Translations under genes and position numbers: made by a program
Shown: positions 31,572 through 34,739 of the stretch, one piece after another
Numbering within the stretch: the first letter of the stretch is position 1
Layout: each line of letters begins with the position of its first letter
Notes under the pieces: generated by a model
What the model saw: the letters and a program-made list of their open reading frames with translations, nothing else
The model's database searches: none
Told to the model about the DNA's origin: nothing
Origin: Priapulus caudatus
Taxonomy: Eukaryota > Priapulida > Priapulimorpha > Priapulimorphida > Priapulidae
Assembly (NCBI RefSeq): GCF_000485595.1
Contig: NW_014577262.1
Location: 293,393-328,131 of the forward strand
Direction of reading: 5' to 3'
Length of the DNA stretch: 34,739 bases

Positions 31572-32599
31572 ATGCATATTATATGCTGGACATAGTCTCC
31601 AGACGACGATTCTACCGCCCGTACTTCTTTTCGACGTCGTCTCTGCGACGGGCTGAGAGGCTAGCATAATTTTCTATTGGATGCACATAGTACACCCAAC
31701 GTGCTCTCTAGGAAAATTGCGGAAATTCAGCGAAATACTGCTTCGGTCTGCTACTCTAGGGCATCCAGTAAACTCCGTTTGTGCGTTTTGGCTATACACA
31801 TTTCGAATAATTTTTCAGTTCACAAAGAAATATAGAGCATGAGGCGAAATTATGCATTCAACCATTTTCAGGCTATCCGACAATAGGAAAACATGGTAAA
31901 ATTCGACGACCGCCTGCGTATTTGCGAATTGCATAGCGCCATCTTTTTCATACGGCCGACGGCGATCTGCATATTATATATATATATATATGCTGGAAAC
32001 AGTCTCGGTGGCGCCGAAAAGTTGAGTTGATTGACAATATTCTATAAACAGAGTGTCACCGATGCAAGTTCTTTGCGCGAATACTTATTTGGCGGTCATG
32101 CACGCATTCAGGTTCAGTGATCCCCGTTCTCTCAGATATTATACCGTCGCTATATGCTGCTTAATGACGAGCTGTGTGAATGTACGAGAGTATGCCAGCC
32201 CTTATCACGTCTGCACGCGTGCGTCTATTCATGCGCATGCGCACGGGGGATACGCACGTGTATGTGAGTGTCTGTGTATATGTGTTTGTGCGTGCGTGAA
32301 CGCATGCGTGCGCGCGCGCGCGTGTGGTGGTGTCTCAAGTAGTCGGTTTTTCTCTGTGGCGTAGAAGTCTCTGATGAATCTCAAGATTGATCTTTGATCT
32401 TTCATGATCGTCTCTCGACGCTCGCACCGCCATCGCTGCTCCCTCTCACAATACCGCGCCCTCCACTTGTCGTCCAGCTCTAAAATAACATCTCAACACG
32501 ACATGTTTACATGTACGAGTCCACGTAACAAATCCCGACATCTACATGAAAGCCTAGCTCTGTTACGAGGCGATTACACTAAGCGGCGGCCGAGCCCAG
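31572..32599. other. Core of the foldback-like structure
   Basis: About 1 kb flanked by the inverted arms. GCATATTATAT, then ATGCTGGA and ACAGTCTC-like words, occurs at 31573 and again, with a longer TA run, at 31970, forming a direct repeat 400 bp apart. A GT/GC-alternating run with GCGCATGCGC lies at 32225-32330. No ORF with a recognisable transposase or other domain. Confidence 0.5.
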
Positions 32600-34241
32600 C
32601 CGGGGGGACCCCTCCCGTCTTTGTCCTTTCCTTCCTTGTTCCCTGCTCAGCCTCATTCTTTGTTTACCACTACTCAGCTATCTTCCCTGCCAAAATTCCT
32701 CAATCACCCACCCCTCTTTTCCTCAGCAAGATATATTATGCAGTTTTCTTCAGTCCGTACTGCACGACTGAGACGGTGCTCGAGCATGCGCAATATCTCT
32801 CGAGAAAAATCATGTTTTGTGTAAATTATGCATTTAATATGAAGAGGAGGTATTCAAGCATAGATTCATATGGTAACATTTCATCAGTATACCTCTACTA
32901 ACGTGGTCAGATTGTGTACTGACTGGTATATGCAGTAGACACCTTACATGCAAGATCTTCTTCCTCAGTACACAATCTGACCACGTTAGTGTGTTAGCGC
33001 ATGTGCATTATCTCACGAGAAGAGTGGTGTTTTGTGATGAATATGCATTTAATATGGTTATGGGGTATCTCAACATAGATTTCTGTAATAATTTATTATC
33101 AGTAAACCTGTGTTTATAATTAGGAGAGCCCTCCAGCCTGTAGGGGGGCAAAATTGCTACATCCCCCCACCCGTCTTTGTCCTTTCCTTCCTTGTTCCCT
33201 GCTCAGCCTCATTCTTTGTTTACCACTACTCAGCTATCTTCCCTGCCAAAATTCCTCAATCACCCACCCCTCTTTTCCTCAGCAAAATATATTATGCAGT
33301 TTTCTTCAGTCCGTATACTGTCCACCAGAGACGGTGCTCGCGCATGCGCAATATCTACCGAGAAAAATTATATTATGCGAAAATTTTGCATTTTATATGA
33401 AGACGAGGTATTCAAGCATAGATTCATGTGATAAGATTTTAACAGTAGACCTCTCTTAAGAAATAGGAAGAAGATCTTGCATGTAAGGTGTCTGCTGCAT
33501 ATACCAGTCAGTACACAATCTGGCCACGTTAGTGTGTTAGCGCATGCGCATTATCATACGAGAAAAGTGATGTTTTGTGATGAATATGCATTTAATATGG
33601 TTATGGGGTATCTCAACATAGATTTCTGTAATAATTTATTATCAGTAGACCTGTGTTTATAATTAGGAGAGCGCCCCAGCCTGTAGGGGGCAAAATTGCT
33701 ATATAGTCCCCTCCCGTCTTTGCCATTGCCTTCCTTGTCCCACGCTCAGCCTCATTCTTTTTCTACCGCCACTCAGCTATCTTTCCTGTCAAAATACCTC
33801 AATCTCCCACCCCGTTTTTCTCAGAAAGATATATTATGCAGTTTTCTTCAGTCCGTACTGCACGACTGAGACGGTGCTCGAGCATGCGCAATATCTCTCG
33901 AGAAAAATTATATTTTGTGTAAATTATGCATTTAATATGAAGAGGAGGTATTCAAGCATAGATTCATATGGTAACATTTCATCAGTATACCTCTCTTAAG
34001 AAAGAGGAAGAAGATCTTGCATGTAAGGTGTCTACTGCATATACCAGTCAGTACACAATCTGACCACGTTAGTGTGTTAGCGCATGTGCATTATCTCACG
34101 AGAAGAGTGGTGTTTTGTGATGAATATGCATTTAATATGGTTATGGGGTATCTCAACATAGATTTCTGTAATAATTTATTATCAGTAGACCTGTGTTTAT
34201 AATTAGGAGAGCGCCCCAGCCTGTAGGGGGGCAAAATTGCA
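32600..34241 (+). repeat. Right arm: three tandem roughly 540-bp units, opposite orientation
   Basis: Unit landmarks are CCCGTCTTTGTCC or its variant (32614, 33170, 33714), GCATGCGCAATATCT, CTTGCATGTAAGGTGTCT, GCATATACCAGTCAGTACAC and TATAATTAGGAGAGC. Each unit contains two related subrepeats of about 115 bp, one starting GAGCATGCGCAATATCTC and the other GCGCATGTGCATTATCTC. The first unit has a local inversion. Short ORFs repeated between units are by-products of the repeat. Confidence 0.88.
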
Positions 34242-34384
34242 TCCTTTGGGTCACACCTCCAGGTCTATGATGACGTCACGCAATATGGCTACCACTAATA
34301 CGTGCAATGCAAATGCCAATAAGGTTATTGCACATCGCATAGCGTAACATTATACGCCTAGCATACGCCTAACATTATAGCCTA
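34242..34384. other. Unique spacer between the foldback-like element and the second satellite array
   Basis: It starts GGGTCACACCTCCAGGTC with TGACGTCA at 34273, then a few CATTATA/CGCCTA words before the TA run. It resembles the segment after the first array at 26323. Confidence 0.4.
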
Positions 34385-34739
34385 CCATATATATATATAT
34401 ATATATGTTACTATATGCTACTATATGCTACTATATGCTACTATATGAAGCATTGATGTTACATATATTTATTTCTGACTCATGTTAATCAATAGTGTAC
34501 ATCGCCTGGAGATTGTCTCCATCGACGCTCAACATGTGCTCCCATAAATACACTTGCTAAATATGTAATGTTTTTCTCAATTATATTCCGTCATGTGTAT
34601 ACATTTCATCTGTAATCGCATCAAAATAACATCCTCAGAGAAAGCATTGATGTTACATAGTTTCTGACTCATGTTAATCTTATGTGTCAGTATATGCGTA
34701 CATCGCCTGGAGATGTGCTCCGTCGACCTCAACATGCGT
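34385..34739. repeat. Second copy of the (TA)n plus 200-bp satellite, running off the window
   Basis: A (TA)n run at 34387-34406, then four TATATGCTAC-type units, then GAAGCATTGATGTTACATA and about 1.4 satellite monomers to the right edge. The start matches the array at 21.6 kb base for base over the first words, including the long ATATATTTATTTCTGACTCA variant in first position. Confidence 0.88.

Larger units (their letters stand above)
30493..34241. mobile_element. Foldback-like element: inverted arrays of a 540-bp unit around a 1-kb core
   Basis: Left array: two units, about 30497-31036 and 31037-31571. Right array: three units in opposite orientation, about 32600-33155, 33156-33698 and 33699-34241. 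Landmark: left CTCTCCTAATTATAAGCACA equals the reverse complement of right TATAATTAGGAGAG at 33117, 33658 and 34198. The arms are clearly diverged from each other, while right units 2 and 3 are very similar. Long inverted repeats made of tandem units are characteristic of foldback-type DNA transposons. No transposase is present and no target duplication is evident. Confidence 0.6.

Noticed and set aside
31356-31667. 103-codon Ser/Pro/Leu-rich ORF on the - strand (also 30772-30990)
   Set aside because: It lies in the purine-rich part of the 540-bp unit and is shared, with frame changes, by the other copies, as expected of a repeat.
33477-34202. A 61-codon ORF present twice, 540 bp apart, with only a few differences
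   Set aside because: The interval equals the repeat period and the third unit does not keep it. It is a by-product of the tandem unit, without codon-level evidence of selection.

Overview
This window is nuclear DNA of a multicellular animal, most likely an invertebrate. Coding sequence is split by GT-AG introns, and the rest is microsatellites, minisatellites, long satellite arrays and degraded transposons. No rRNA, tRNA, CRISPR array or operon is visible. The species cannot be fixed from the sequence; the mix of Copia-like debris, satellites carrying GT runs and a transposon-like uncharacterised protein family fits a non-vertebrate metazoan (inference).

Region by region. (1) 1-15,433 holds one complete protein-coding gene on the + strand. 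I rebuilt it by hand as 11 coding exons. All ten introns are GT-AG, every splice phase matches, and the joined reading frame is 4,383 nt (1,460 residues plus stop). The protein has an acidic N-terminus, a Lys/Glu-rich segment, two matrin/U1-type zinc fingers plus a third finger-like unit, an RGG region, a hexapeptide repeat, an Arg/Ser-rich segment and a Tyr/Gln/Gly/Ser-rich low-complexity tail. It looks like a nuclear RNA- or chromatin-associated protein, but I do not recognise its orthologue. Its introns hold a 36-bp minisatellite, a telomere-like tract and GT-rich repeats. (2) 15,434-18,110 is AT-rich flank with a possible Copia-type LTR and a reverse-transcriptase scrap on the - strand. 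(3) 18,086-18,550 is a short array of a roughly 185-bp satellite. Directly after it, 18,564-20,132 is a nearly intact but broken gene of an uncharacterised, probably mobile-element-linked family.

(4) 21,480-26,322 is an AT microsatellite leading into a roughly 200-bp satellite array of about 16 monomers, interrupted by a 0.77-kb GT/CT-rich block. The same satellite, with the same left junction, reappears at 34,385-34,739. (5) 26,570-30,496 is a composite satellite whose units hold a GT run, perfect hairpins and the same module as the 18-kb array. (6) 30,493-34,241 is a foldback-like structure: two roughly 540-bp units in one orientation, a 1-kb core, then three units in the opposite orientation.

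The gene and the repeat half do not form a joint pathway. The points most worth following are the foldback structure, the modular satellite, the satellite with a conserved junction, and the unassigned zinc-finger/RGG/prion-like protein. Parts of the arrays (about 22.8-25.1 and 26.5-29.7 kb) are full of single-base indels and there is one N at 26,575, so fine structure there is partly assembly noise.
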